Source of the DNA: Clostridium grantii DSM 8605
GTDB lineage: Bacteria; Bacillota; Clostridia; Clostridiales; Clostridiaceae
Assembly (NCBI RefSeq): GCF_900129965.1
Contig: NZ_FQXM01000002.1
Span: 1-64,000 of the forward strand
DNA: 64,000 bases
Reading direction: 5' to 3'
The notes below the pieces were generated by a model that searched no databases, was not told where the DNA came from, and saw nothing but the letters and a program-made list of their open reading frames with translations. The position numbers and the translations under genes were made by a program. Positions 26,984 through 35,373 of the stretch are shown piece after piece; the stretch's first letter is position 1, and every line of letters begins with the position of its first letter.

Positions 26984-27000
26984 TATAAAGGAGTTAACTC

Positions 27001-30000
27001 ATGAATAACAATGTCAAAAGAATTTATGTGCAAAAAAAAGCAGGATTTGATGTAGAAGCATCAGCTTTATATAGTGATTTAACTGAAAATCTTGGTATAG
27101 AGGGCATAGAAAAGCTAAGAGTTGTTAATAGATATGATATAGAAGGAGTTTCGAAAGAAATATATGAAATGGCTAGAAATACTATTTTTTCTGAGCCTAC
27201 TGTGGATGATGTTTTTGATGAGGAGTATCTAGTAGATTCAAAAATGAGAATTTTTGGAGTTGAATATTTACCAGGCCAATATGATCAAAGAGCAGATTCA
27301 GCAGCTCAATGTATTCAATTAATATCTCACGGAGATTCACCTAAAATTGCTTGTGCAAAGGTAGTGGTTATTGAAGGAAATATAAGTGATGAGTCTTTCG
27401 AAAAAATCAAAAAATATTATATTAATAATGTAGATTCTAGGGAAGCTTCTTTAGAAAAACCGGAAAAACTAGATTTAGAAATGAATTCTCCAGAAGATGT
27501 GGCTATTCTTAATGGGCTTATTGATATGAATGATGAAGAACTGAGTGATTTCATGGATGAGCATGGTTTTGCTATGAGTCTTGAGGATTTAAAATTTTGT
27601 CAAGAGTATTTTAGAGATGAAGAAAAAAGAAATCCTACAATAACAGAGATAAAAGTAATTGATACTTATTGGTCAGATCATTGTAGACACACAACTTTTG
27701 AAACAAAATTAGAAAATATCGAAATAGAAGATTCTAAATATACTGCTGCTATCAAAGAGTCTTTTGATATGTACAAAGATTCAAGAGAATTTGTTTATAA
27801 AGACAGAGTTAAAGAAATGACTCTTATGGACATTGCAGTAATGGGTATGAAAAAGCTTAGAAAAGAAGGCAAATTAGATGATTTAGAGGTTTCAGAAGAG
27901 ATTAATGCTTGTTCTATTGAAGCAGATGTAGAAATAGATAAACAAATAGAAAAGTATTTAATTATGTTTAAAAATGAAACTCATAATCATCCTACAGAAA
28001 TCGAACCTTTTGGTGGAGCGGCAACTTGTCTTGGTGGTGCTATAAGAGATCCATTGTCAGGGAGATCTTATGTATACCAAGCTATGAGAATTACAGGTAG
28101 TGGAGACCCTACAAAATCTATGGATGAAACTCTTTCAGGTAAACTTCCTCAAAGACAAATCACTTTGGGAGCATCAGATGGATATAGCTCATATGGTAAT
28201 CAAATTGGATTAGCAACAGGGCTAGTTAGAGAAATATATGATGAAGGATTCGTAGCTAAAAGAATGGAAATAGGGGCTGTTATTGCAGCTGCACCAAAGA
28301 AAAATGTTAGAAGAGAAACTCCAAAAAAAGGAGATATAATTATATTGGTAGGGGGAAGAACTGGTAGAGACGGTTGTGGTGGAGCTACTGGGTCTTCAAA
28401 AGAACATGATGAAACATCAATCTTTAATTGTGGAGCGGAAGTTCAAAAGGGAAATGCTCCTACAGAAAGAAAACTACAAAGATTATTTAGAAATGAAAAA
28501 GTAAGTGCCATGATAAAAAAATGTAATGACTTCGGTGCAGGCGGGGTAGCAGTAGCAATAGGAGAATTAAGCGATGGATTAGAAATAAATCTAGATGCAG
28601 TTCCTAAAAAATATGATGGATTAGACGGAACAGAGCTTGCTATTTCTGAATCACAAGAAAGAATTGCTGTAGTAGTAGAAAAAGAAATGGTAGATGAGTT
28701 TATAAAGTATTCAGAAGAAGAAAATTTAGAAGCGGTAGTAGTATCTGAGGTTACTGACGATAGAAGATTAAAAATGGTTTGGAGAAATAAAACTATTGTG
28801 TCTCTTAGCAGAGACTTCTTAGATACAAATGGAGTAAGACAAAAGGTAGATGTTAAGGTTGAAAAGCCAGAAGATAAAACATATTTTGAAGAGCCACAGG
28901 TTGATGATATTGAAGAAATGTGGAAAAATAATCTTAAGGATTTAAATGTTGCATCTCAAAGAGGATTGACAGAAAAATTTGATAGCTCCATTGGTGCTGG
29001 GACAGTTCTTATGCCTTTTGGAGGAAAATATCAATTAACCCCATCAGAAGTAATGTGTGCTAAAATTCCTTTGATTAAAGGAGAAACAAAAACAGGAACG
29101 CTTATGTCTTATGGATATGATTCAAAACTTGCTAAATGGAGCCCATTCCATGGAGCATTATATGCAGTGGTTGATTCTGTTACTAAAATAGTTGCAGCTG
29201 GGGGAGATTACAAAAATGTAAAACTTACCTTCCAAGAATATTTCGAAAGATTAGGTAAAAATCCAGAAAAATGGGGTAAACCATTTAGTGCGCTACTAGG
29301 AGCTTTTTATGCTCAAAATAAATTAGAAATTGCGGCTATTGGCGGAAAAGACTCAATGTCAGGTACTTTTAAAGATTTAAACGTACCACCAACACTAGTT
29401 TCTTTTGCAGTAGATGTGGTAAATACTGATAATGTAATAAGTTCAGAATTTAAGCATAAAGGAAGTAAGGTAGCATTAATACAAAGCCCTATTAAAGAAG
29501 ATGGAATAATAGATTTTGAAGTATTAAAAACTAATTTTGAAAAAGTTTCTCAACTTATAAAAGAGGGGAAAGTATTGTCTTCTAATGCAGTTACATACGG
29601 CGGTATAGCAGCTGCTATATCTAAGATGTGTTTTGGAAATAAAATAGGAATGAATTTTTCCAATAATTTAAAAACTGAGAATTTGTTTACTCAAGATTAT
29701 GGTTCTATAATCTTAGAATTAGCAGAGAGTATTGAATTAAAAGAAGATTTAGAAGGTATTCAATACAAACTCTTAGGATTTACTAGAGGAAAGAAAGAAA
29801 TTAAAATAAAAGATATAGAGATGCCTTTAGAGGATTTGATAGATGTCTGGCAGAAACCACTTTCAAAAGTATTTAAAATAGATCCTTATAAAATAAAAGA
29901 TGAAATAGTTTATGAAAGCAAAGAAATATTTAAAAGTAAATCACCAATAATTAAAGTTTCTAAACCAAAGGTATTTATACCAGTATTCCCAGGAACTAAT

Positions 30001-30759
30001 TGTGAGTATGACGTACAAAATGCTTTTGTAAAAGCAGGAGCTGAAACAGAAATAAAAGTATTTAAAAATTTAACACCAGCTCATATTGATGAATCTATAG
30101 AATTGATGGTGGAAGAAATTAAAAAATCTCAAATTATCATGTTACCAGGTGGATTTAGTGCTGGAGATGAACCAGAAGGTTCAGGTAAATTTATTGCAGC
30201 AGTATTTAGAAATCCTAGGATTTCAGATGCAGTAATGGATCTTTTGAAAAATAGAGATGGATTAATGCTTGGTATTTGTAATGGCTTCCAAGTGCTTATT
30301 AAATTAGGATTAGTACCTTATGGAGAAATAAGAGAAATGGATGAGAATTGTCCTACTTTAACTTATAACAAAATAGGTAAACATATGTCTAAAATAGTTA
30401 CAACAAAAATCACATCAACTCTTTCTCCATGGTTAAATAAAGTACAACAAGGGGATACTCATTCTATTGCGATTTCTCATGGTGAAGGAAGATTTGTTTG
30501 TAATGATGAAGTAGCAAAAACATTATTCCAAAATGGCCAAGTAGCTACTCAATATGTAGATTTTCAGGGTAATCCATCTTACGATATAGATTTCAATCCA
30601 AATGGGTCAAGTTTTGCAATAGAAGGAATAACAAGTCCTGATGGTAGAGTTTTTGGTAAAATGGGACACTCAGAGAGAATAGGACATAATGTATATAAAA
30701 ATATTCTAGGAGAAAAAGACCAACAGATATTTGTTTCTGGAGTTGAGTATTTTAAGTAA
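27001..30759 (+). CDS. purL: FGAM synthase, single-chain with glutaminase domain
   Basis: At 1252 residues this is the large one-chain FGAR amidotransferase, in which PurL and PurQ functions are fused, unlike the PurS-PurL-PurQ complex of Bacillus. The N-terminal PurS-like part (1-150) leads into the synthetase core, with TYWSDHCRHTTFET near 222-235, KNETHNHPTEIEPFGGAAT near 323-341 and FGAGGVAVAIGEL near 513. The C-terminal class I glutaminase (about 985-1252) has PGTNCEYDVQNAF, nucleophile Cys1093 in GICNGFQVL and ends near GHSERIG. AAGGAG precedes ATG. It closes the purine cluster. Confidence 0.97.
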   Translation: MNNNVKRIYVQKKAGFDVEASALYSDLTENLGIEGIEKLRVVNRYDIEGVSKEIYEMARNTIFSEPTVDDVFDEEYLVDSKMRIFGVEYLPGQYDQRADSAAQCIQLISHGDSPKIACAKVVVIEGNISDESFEKIKKYYINNVDSREASLEKPEKLDLEMNSPEDVAILNGLIDMNDEELSDFMDEHGFAMSLEDLKFCQEYFRDEEKRNPTITEIKVIDTYWSDHCRHTTFETKLENIEIEDSKYTAAIKESFDMYKDSREFVYKDRVKEMTLMDIAVMGMKKLRKEGKLDDLEVSEEINACSIEADVEIDKQIEKYLIMFKNETHNHPTEIEPFGGAATCLGGAIRDPLSGRSYVYQAMRITGSGDPTKSMDETLSGKLPQRQITLGASDGYSSYGNQIGLATGLVREIYDEGFVAKRMEIGAVIAAAPKKNVRRETPKKGDIIILVGGRTGRDGCGGATGSSKEHDETSIFNCGAEVQKGNAPTERKLQRLFRNEKVSAMIKKCNDFGAGGVAVAIGELSDGLEINLDAVPKKYDGLDGTELAISESQERIAVVVEKEMVDEFIKYSEEENLEAVVVSEVTDDRRLKMVWRNKTIVSLSRDFLDTNGVRQKVDVKVEKPEDKTYFEEPQVDDIEEMWKNNLKDLNVASQRGLTEKFDSSIGAGTVLMPFGGKYQLTPSEVMCAKIPLIKGETKTGTLMSYGYDSKLAKWSPFHGALYAVVDSVTKIVAAGGDYKNVKLTFQEYFERLGKNPEKWGKPFSALLGAFYAQNKLEIAAIGGKDSMSGTFKDLNVPPTLVSFAVDVVNTDNVISSEFKHKGSKVALIQSPIKEDGIIDFEVLKTNFEKVSQLIKEGKVLSSNAVTYGGIAAAISKMCFGNKIGMNFSNNLKTENLFTQDYGSIILELAESIELKEDLEGIQYKLLGFTRGKKEIKIKDIEMPLEDLIDVWQKPLSKVFKIDPYKIKDEIVYESKEIFKSKSPIIKVSKPKVFIPVFPGTNCEYDVQNAFVKAGAETEIKVFKNLTPAHIDESIELMVEEIKKSQIIMLPGGFSAGDEPEGSGKFIAAVFRNPRISDAVMDLLKNRDGLMLGICNGFQVLIKLGLVPYGEIREMDENCPTLTYNKIGKHMSKIVTTKITSTLSPWLNKVQQGDTHSIAISHGEGRFVCNDEVAKTLFQNGQVATQYVDFQGNPSYDIDFNPNGSSFAIEGITSPDGRVFGKMGHSERIGHNVYKNILGEKDQQIFVSGVEYFK

Positions 30760-30778
30760 AATAAAAAAACATATACAG

Positions 30779-30823
30779 AAGACTTAAAAACTTTTTTCAA
30801 AAAGGTTTTTAAGTCTTTAATTT
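30779..30823 (+). terminator. Terminator of the pur operon
   Basis: A long stem, AAGACTTAAAAAC from 30779 with its complement ending near 30817, is followed by TTTAATTTA. Confidence 0.85.
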
Positions 30824-30880
30824 ATAGTGAAATTAAGGGTTTTTGGAGAAAATCTTTAACCACTGTGGATTGTGTACCAA

Positions 30881-31039
30881 TTAACTCCATCCATTTTTCT
30901 TTGCTTCTTTTCCGCTTTCATTTATTCCAGGCTCTTCAGTGGTGGTACTCAACTTATTCTTAGCCCATTGTCCTTGAGACTTCGTTCCATTCTTATTGTA
31001 ATTTTCTTTTGTCCATTCTCTTTCTTTTTTAGATTGCAT
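30881..31039 (-). CDS. 52-residue hydrophilic protein
   Basis: This short gene is easily missed. AAAGGAG lies 7 bases before its ATG. The product begins MQSKKEREWTKENYNKNG, continues through SQGQWAKNKL and ends AKKNGWS; it is very rich in Lys, Asn, Gly, Ser and Glu, with no hydrophobic core, suggesting an unstructured protein. Such proteins in spore formers can be small spore-matrix or desiccation-type proteins, but I cannot assign a family. The open frame on the opposite strand here has Leu/Phe-rich, shadow-like composition and no ribosome site. Confidence 0.65.
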   Translation of the reverse strand: MQSKKEREWTKENYNKNGTKSQGQWAKNKLSTTTEEPGINESGKEAKKNGWS

Positions 31040-31143
31040 AACAAATCTCCTTTCATTTTATGGGATAATTAATATCTTATTTATTATGTGCAAATCTTAA
31101 TATATTAAACTTCAAAATAGATATAATAATATAAGATCATATC

Positions 31144-31152
31144 TGTTATAAT
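31144..31152 (+). promoter_or_regulatory. Extended -10 promoter of the PTS pair
   Basis: TGTTATAAT, 51 bases before the IIB start. No -35 or catabolite-response site is evident. Confidence 0.5.
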
Positions 31153-31202
31153 GAAATTTATTAAATATTTTTATAATGTTGAAATTAAGGGAGGATGAAT
31201 TT

Positions 31203-31499
31203 ATGAGTGAAAAATTAAAAGTACTTGCTGTATGTGGCTTTGGTATAGGTACTAGTCTTATGTTAAAAATGAACATAGAAACAGTACTTAAAAATAATAG
31301 CATAGAAGCAGAGGTTGAAAATATAGATATTACTTCAGCTGTGGCAATGCATTGTGATATGATTTTTACATCTAGTGAGTTTTATGATGAATTAAAGGAT
31401 AAAGTTTCTGTACCTTTGATTAGGATTAATAATTTTTTAAGTAATAAAGAAATAGAAGAAAAAGCTATGCCTATTATTAAAGAAATTTTATTTGATTAA
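31203..31499 (+). CDS. PTS system EIIB component, ascorbate (SgaB/UlaB) type
   Basis: The 98-residue protein is a Lact_bio/SgaB-type IIB domain that carries phosphate on the cysteine in VLAVCGFGIGTSLMLKM (Cys at about residue 10) and passes it to the incoming sugar. ATG 31203 is set by AGGGAGG seven bases upstream; the in-frame ATG at 31176 precedes that site. It is followed by the IIC gene after 15 bases. No EIIA or sugar-catabolic enzyme is next to it, so the IIA partner must be encoded elsewhere. Confidence 0.88.
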   Translation: MSEKLKVLAVCGFGIGTSLMLKMNIETVLKNNSIEAEVENIDITSAVAMHCDMIFTSSEFYDELKDKVSVPLIRINNFLSNKEIEEKAMPIIKEILFD

Positions 31500-31514
31500 A
31501 CTAGGAGGTATTTT

Positions 31515-32822
31515 GTGAGTATTATAAGTTATTTGACAAACAATATTTTTAAACAACCACCAATTTTATTAGGACTTATAGCTATGATAGGTTTAATTAT
31601 TCAAGGTAAGAGCATTAGTGATGTAATAAAAGGAACTTTTAAAACTATAATTGGAGTTATAGTTTTGTTTAAAGGGGTAAGTATAATTTCTGTGGCCTTA
31701 TCACCTTTATCAAGTGCTTTTTCTACTTTATACAAGATTCCAAAAAACAATGAATTTAATCCTAATGGGTGGATTGATTTTATTGGAACATATGGTAGTG
31801 AAATAGGGGTAGTAATTGTATTGGCATTTATTGTTAATATTCTAATAGCTAGATTTACAAAAGTTAAAAATATTTTTCTTACAGGTCATATATTATTTTG
31901 GATGTCATATATTTTTGTGGCAACTGGAGTTGAAAGTGGATTAATAGGCACTAAGCTTATTATATTTGCTACCATATTTTTATCCATATATATTATTGTG
32001 GTACCATTTTTAATGAAACCTTTAGTAAAAAAAGTAACTGGTAGTGATGAATTTACTATTGGACATACTACTTCTATATTCTGTTTTATTGGTGCAGGGA
32101 TTGGAAAGCTAATGGGAGAAAGTAATAAATCTACTGAAGATGTAAAAGTTCCTTCTTACCTGGGTTTTATAAAAGATACTACTATTGCATCTTCATTAAT
32201 ATTAACTATTACTTTTTTAGTGGTAGGGTTAATTATAGGGTCAGAAGCTAGGGTAGAAGTTTTTGGAACAGCTTTAAATTCTATTTCAATTATAGGTGGC
32301 ATGCAATATGATTTATTTTCATTTAGCTTAATGGCAGGGCTAACTTTTGGAGCAGGACTCACAATTTTATTAGCAGGAGTTAGATTAATGCTATCAGAAA
32401 TAATACCAGCCTTTAAAGGTATATCTGATAAATTTATACCAAACGCTATTCCAGCTTTGGATATACCAATGGTTTTTTCCTATGCACCTAATGCTTTAAC
32501 TCTAGGATTTTTGATTAGTATGATTTCTAGTATACTTACCATTGTAGTTTTAGCATGGACAGGTAATATAAATTACTCTATTATACCTTTAACAGTGGCT
32601 TGCTTTTTTGATGTGGCGCCAGGGGCAATTTTTGCTAATGCTTATGGTGGAAGAAAAGCTGCAATAGTATCAAGTGCAATTAGTGGAGTTGTTTTAATTT
32701 TACTAGTTAATTTTGCTATGCCTTCACTATTCAACACAGTGGCAGGTTTTAATCAAGCTTTTGGAGGAAATGATTTTTCAATATGGGCCATTATTAGTAG
32801 GTTATTTGGTGGAATGTTTTAA
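31515..32822 (+). CDS. PTS system EIIC component, ascorbate (SgaT/UlaA) type
   Basis: A 435-residue membrane permease with about ten segments. The start QPPILLGLIAMIGLIIQGKS, GHTTSIFCFIGAGIGKLMG near 180 and FDVAPGAIFANAYGGRKAA near 360 match the SgaT/UlaA superfamily, which imports L-ascorbate or related sugars. GTG 31515 has AGGAGG 7 bases upstream. It is the last gene before a GC-rich palindromic repeat, which may act as its terminator. The true substrate is unknown because no metabolic genes are linked. Confidence 0.88.
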   Translation: MSIISYLTNNIFKQPPILLGLIAMIGLIIQGKSISDVIKGTFKTIIGVIVLFKGVSIISVALSPLSSAFSTLYKIPKNNEFNPNGWIDFIGTYGSEIGVVIVLAFIVNILIARFTKVKNIFLTGHILFWMSYIFVATGVESGLIGTKLIIFATIFLSIYIIVVPFLMKPLVKKVTGSDEFTIGHTTSIFCFIGAGIGKLMGESNKSTEDVKVPSYLGFIKDTTIASSLILTITFLVVGLIIGSEARVEVFGTALNSISIIGGMQYDLFSFSLMAGLTFGAGLTILLAGVRLMLSEIIPAFKGISDKFIPNAIPALDIPMVFSYAPNALTLGFLISMISSILTIVVLAWTGNINYSIIPLTVACFFDVAPGAIFANAYGGRKAAIVSSAISGVVLILLVNFAMPSLFNTVAGFNQAFGGNDFSIWAIISRLFGGMF

Positions 32823-32978
32823 TTGTAGGGGGCGGTTTCCACGCCGCCCCACTTTAGTGTGATGACTAAAGAAATAAAGTGAATTAAAGGATAGAGTATA
32901 GTGATTCTTTAATTTACTTTATAATTGTAATTGGGTTGGTGCAATACAAAGGGCGGGCATGGAAACCCGCCCCTACAA
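32823..32978. repeat. GC-rich palindromic repeat, copy 1
   Basis: The element begins TTGTAGGGGGCGGTTTCC and ends GGAAACCCGCCCCTACAA, imperfect inverted ends of about 28 bases. Each end can itself fold (GGGGCGG-loop-CCGCCCC; GGGCGGG-CATGGAAA-CCCGCCC). The AT-rich centre contains another inverted pair, AATTAAAG with CTTTAATT. It lies between convergent ulaA-type and ABC permease genes. It encodes nothing, so it resembles a MITE or a mosaic palindromic element. Confidence 0.85.
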
Positions 32979-32981
32979 GTT

Positions 32982-34178
32982 TTATATAAGTATATCCTTT
33001 TTAACAAAAACAAAATGTGCAACTAAATAACAAACTGTGCTCCATATGAGCATAACTATTATTGCAAAGGTTGGAGTTATAAAGGTGGTGTTGTAATTCA
33101 TATTTATATATCCAGAAAGTAAATCAGAGGGACTTCCGTAAGTTAAGAAACAATAAGGCATTATTTTTCTTATGGAAGCTGATAAATTAGGGATAATAAA
33201 TAATGCAACTATTAAAACAGTACTTAAACTAGTAGAAAGCATGCTACTTTTTAACACTGTAGATATTAGAAATACAAAGGATACTACTGCTATTATGAAT
33301 AGTATTTGTAATAATAGTGAATTCAAAGTTACCTTCCAAATAGGAGTCATAGTTGAACTTCCCATAATTTCATGTACTTGCTTAGCCATATCACTAGTGG
33401 TTATTTTGTCAAAAGCAAATTTACTGCCTTGACTTATAGGGAAATGAGCATTTCCAAAACCAAAGAATAAGCCTATTAGTAAAAAAGCTATGCCTTCAAC
33501 AGATGTTATTAAAAGAATACAGGTTATAATAACAGAAATAAACTTTGAAAATAATACTTTTCCTCTTGATACAGGTTGAATAAGTAAAACCTTCATTGTG
33601 GCAGGGGTATATTCGCCTGAAACCATATCAGCAGCAAAAATACAAAGTCCCACAGCTAAAAACACCATGCCTAAAATTAAAAATATGGTTTGAATAGCAT
33701 TAAAAGAATTGAATTCTATGCCTTTAGTTGGATCAATATCATTATCTAAAAGATATTGGTTATAGGCTATTTGGCTTTCATAATATGATTTACTACCTTC
33801 GTCTAATTCAGGCTGCTGTAGCAGGGAGTTGTTCTCTTCAATGGATGCTTTTACTGATATTCTCCAATCAGCAATTCCAGATTCTTTTTCTTTCTTATAT
33901 TGAATAATATTTTCTTCTTCTTGTTTAATGGATTCTTTAAGTTGAGTTTTATACATTTCATCAGTATTAGGGTTTTTAAGTTCTTCTTTCATCCACTCCA
34001 AATTATATTCAGCATTACTTATCTTATAATCAGGAGTATTCCATTGTTTTCTATTTTCTGCTTCTTTATAACTAGAAAAAGCTATTAAAGATATTAAAAG
34101 TAAAAAAGCTATAAAAGTAACTAAAGTTTTGGGTCTCTTTAAAAGTTTAATAGTTTCATTTTTAATCAAGGTTAACAT
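32982..34178 (-). CDS. ABC-2 type export permease
   Basis: A 398-residue membrane protein with one segment near the N-terminus (KTLVTFIAFLLLISLIAFSS), a long charged extracytoplasmic/coiled region (about 35-155), and five more segments between 160 and 395. This layout is that of BcrB/NatB-like ABC-2 permeases. Its ATG shares one base with the stop of the ATPase gene (TAATG), so the pair forms one exporter, and AGAAGGAGG is well placed. The substrate is unknown; related systems export antimicrobial peptides or ions. Confidence 0.85.
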   Translation of the reverse strand: MLTLIKNETIKLLKRPKTLVTFIAFLLLISLIAFSSYKEAENRKQWNTPDYKISNAEYNLEWMKEELKNPNTDEMYKTQLKESIKQEEENIIQYKKEKESGIADWRISVKASIEENNSLLQQPELDEGSKSYYESQIAYNQYLLDNDIDPTKGIEFNSFNAIQTIFLILGMVFLAVGLCIFAADMVSGEYTPATMKVLLIQPVSRGKVLFSKFISVIITCILLITSVEGIAFLLIGLFFGFGNAHFPISQGSKFAFDKITTSDMAKQVHEIMGSSTMTPIWKVTLNSLLLQILFIIAVVSFVFLISTVLKSSMLSTSLSTVLIVALFIIPNLSASIRKIMPYCFLTYGSPSDLLSGYINMNYNTTFITPTFAIIVMLIWSTVCYLVAHFVFVKKDILI

Positions 34179-35086
34179 TATCTTATTCCTCCTTCTACAA
34201 GTTGCATATATCTTTCTTCAAGTTCTTTATGGTTTTTAAAGATTTCTTCTATATGTATATGGTTTTTAGCTAACTCAAAAATTAGCTCAGAAACAGATTT
34301 TTCTTTGATTTTCAAGGAAAATATATTGTCTTTTGAAGAAAAATCTTCTACAACAGATAAAGTTTTTAATAGTTCCATTGTTTCTTCTATTTCTCTTGTA
34401 ATTAAAGTAACAGAAGCGCTTTTAACTTCATTATTGTTTTTAATGCTTTCAACTGATTGAATAACACCTTTATTGATAAAGGCCACAGTATCACATAATT
34501 GCTGTACCTCTGATAAAATATGAGAAGAAACAAAAACTGCGGTACCAGTTTCTTTTGCAGCCTTTTGTACAATTTCTCTAAAATCTAAAATACCAGAAGG
34601 GTCAAGACCATTAGTAGGCTCGTCTAATATTAATAAAGCAGGTTCTGATAATAAAGATAAGGCTAGACCTAATCTTTGTTTCATACCTAGGGAATACTTT
34701 TTAACTTTATCATTTATACGATCTGTCAATTGAACTAATTCAATAACTTCATCTACTTTTTCTTTTGATATTTTTCTAATTCTTGCAACTTGCATTAAAT
34801 TTTCTTTCCCAGAAAGATAAGTATATAATTCAGGGTTTTCTACCACAGCTCCCACCTTACTTAAAGCAAGCTCTCTTTCTGTTTTGATGTTATGTCCCAT
34901 AATACATATTGAACCTGAATTGGGGGCAATAAGGCCCACTAACATTCTAATAGTGGTAGTTTTACCAGCCCCATTAGGGCCTAAAAAGCCAAAAATCTCT
35001 CCTTTTTTTACTGAAAAACTAAGATCTTTTATAATTTCTCTTTTGCCTAAATGCTTATTAACGTTTTTAACTTCTAATACAAACAT
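34178..35086 (-). CDS. ABC transporter ATPase (BcrA/NatA-like)
   Basis: The 302-residue ATPase has Walker A GPNGAGKTTT (about 37-46), the signature SLGMKQRLGLALSLL (about 132-146), Walker B LLILDEPTNGLDPSG (about 151-165) and the switch histidine in VSSHILSE near 189. The C-terminal 90 residues are the variable extension of drug-export ATPases. AAGGAGG precedes ATG 35086. Right upstream of that ribosome site (from 35104) lies copy 2 of the GC-rich repeat, so its promoter must be within or beyond the repeat. Confidence 0.92.
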   Translation of the reverse strand: MFVLEVKNVNKHLGKREIIKDLSFSVKKGEIFGFLGPNGAGKTTTIRMLVGLIAPNSGSICIMGHNIKTERELALSKVGAVVENPELYTYLSGKENLMQVARIRKISKEKVDEVIELVQLTDRINDKVKKYSLGMKQRLGLALSLLSEPALLILDEPTNGLDPSGILDFREIVQKAAKETGTAVFVSSHILSEVQQLCDTVAFINKGVIQSVESIKNNNEVKSASVTLITREIEETMELLKTLSVVEDFSSKDNIFSLKIKEKSVSELIFELAKNHIHIEEIFKNHKELEERYMQLVEGGIR

Positions 35087-35103
35087 GTGTATCCTCCTTA
35101 TTT

Positions 35104-35260
35104 TTGTAGGGGGCGGTTTCCATGCCGCCCCACAATCCCAATGTAGTGTAATAAATATTGTAAATCAAAGTATATTACAATATTTGTTTTTCTATTATTG
35201 TTTAATTGTAATTGAGTTGGTTCAGTACAAACGGGCGGGCATGGAAACCCGCCCCTACCA
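35104..35260. repeat. GC-rich palindromic repeat, copy 2
   Basis: This has the same orientation as copy 1: TTGTAGGGGGCGGTTTCC start and GGAAACCCGCCCCTACC end. Its right third, including TAATTGTAATTG and GGGCGGGCATGGAAACCC, is nearly identical to copy 1, while the centre differs but again contains an inverted pair (AAATATTGTAA with TTACAATATTT). In the ABC transcript it would form a strong hairpin just before the ribosome site of the ATPase gene. Confidence 0.85.
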
Positions 35261-35283
35261 TTACTGTGCACTTATTCTATCTC

Positions 35284-35373
35284 TTATTTAAAGTGTTTTA
35301 TAATCTTATGGGTTACATAGTAAGCAACAACAAATGTTACTAAGGTTGCTGGAAAAGCTAAGTAAGCTTGTTA
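35284..35373 (-). pseudogene. In-frame remnant after the permease stop
   Basis: After the TAA the frame reads QAYLAFPATLVTFVVAYY and then VTHKIIKHFK before a second TAA at 35284-35286. This is a typical transmembrane helix followed by a basic tail, and so looks like the former C-terminus of the permease. One base change in the TAA would restore a full-length protein of about 356 residues. Confidence 0.7.

Noticed and set aside
30872..31072. Reading frame on the + strand opposite the 52-residue gene
   Set aside because: Leu/Phe/Ser-rich shadow composition, no ribosome site, and the minus strand has both.
32823..35260. The GC-rich inverted repeats as a CRISPR array or attachment sites
   Set aside because: There are only two full copies about 2.3 kb apart with divergent centres and no spacer pattern or integrase.
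34884..35291. Frame of 135 codons antisense to the ABC ATPase and repeat copy 2
   Set aside because: It runs antisense to a clear coding gene and through repeat DNA; no ribosome site.
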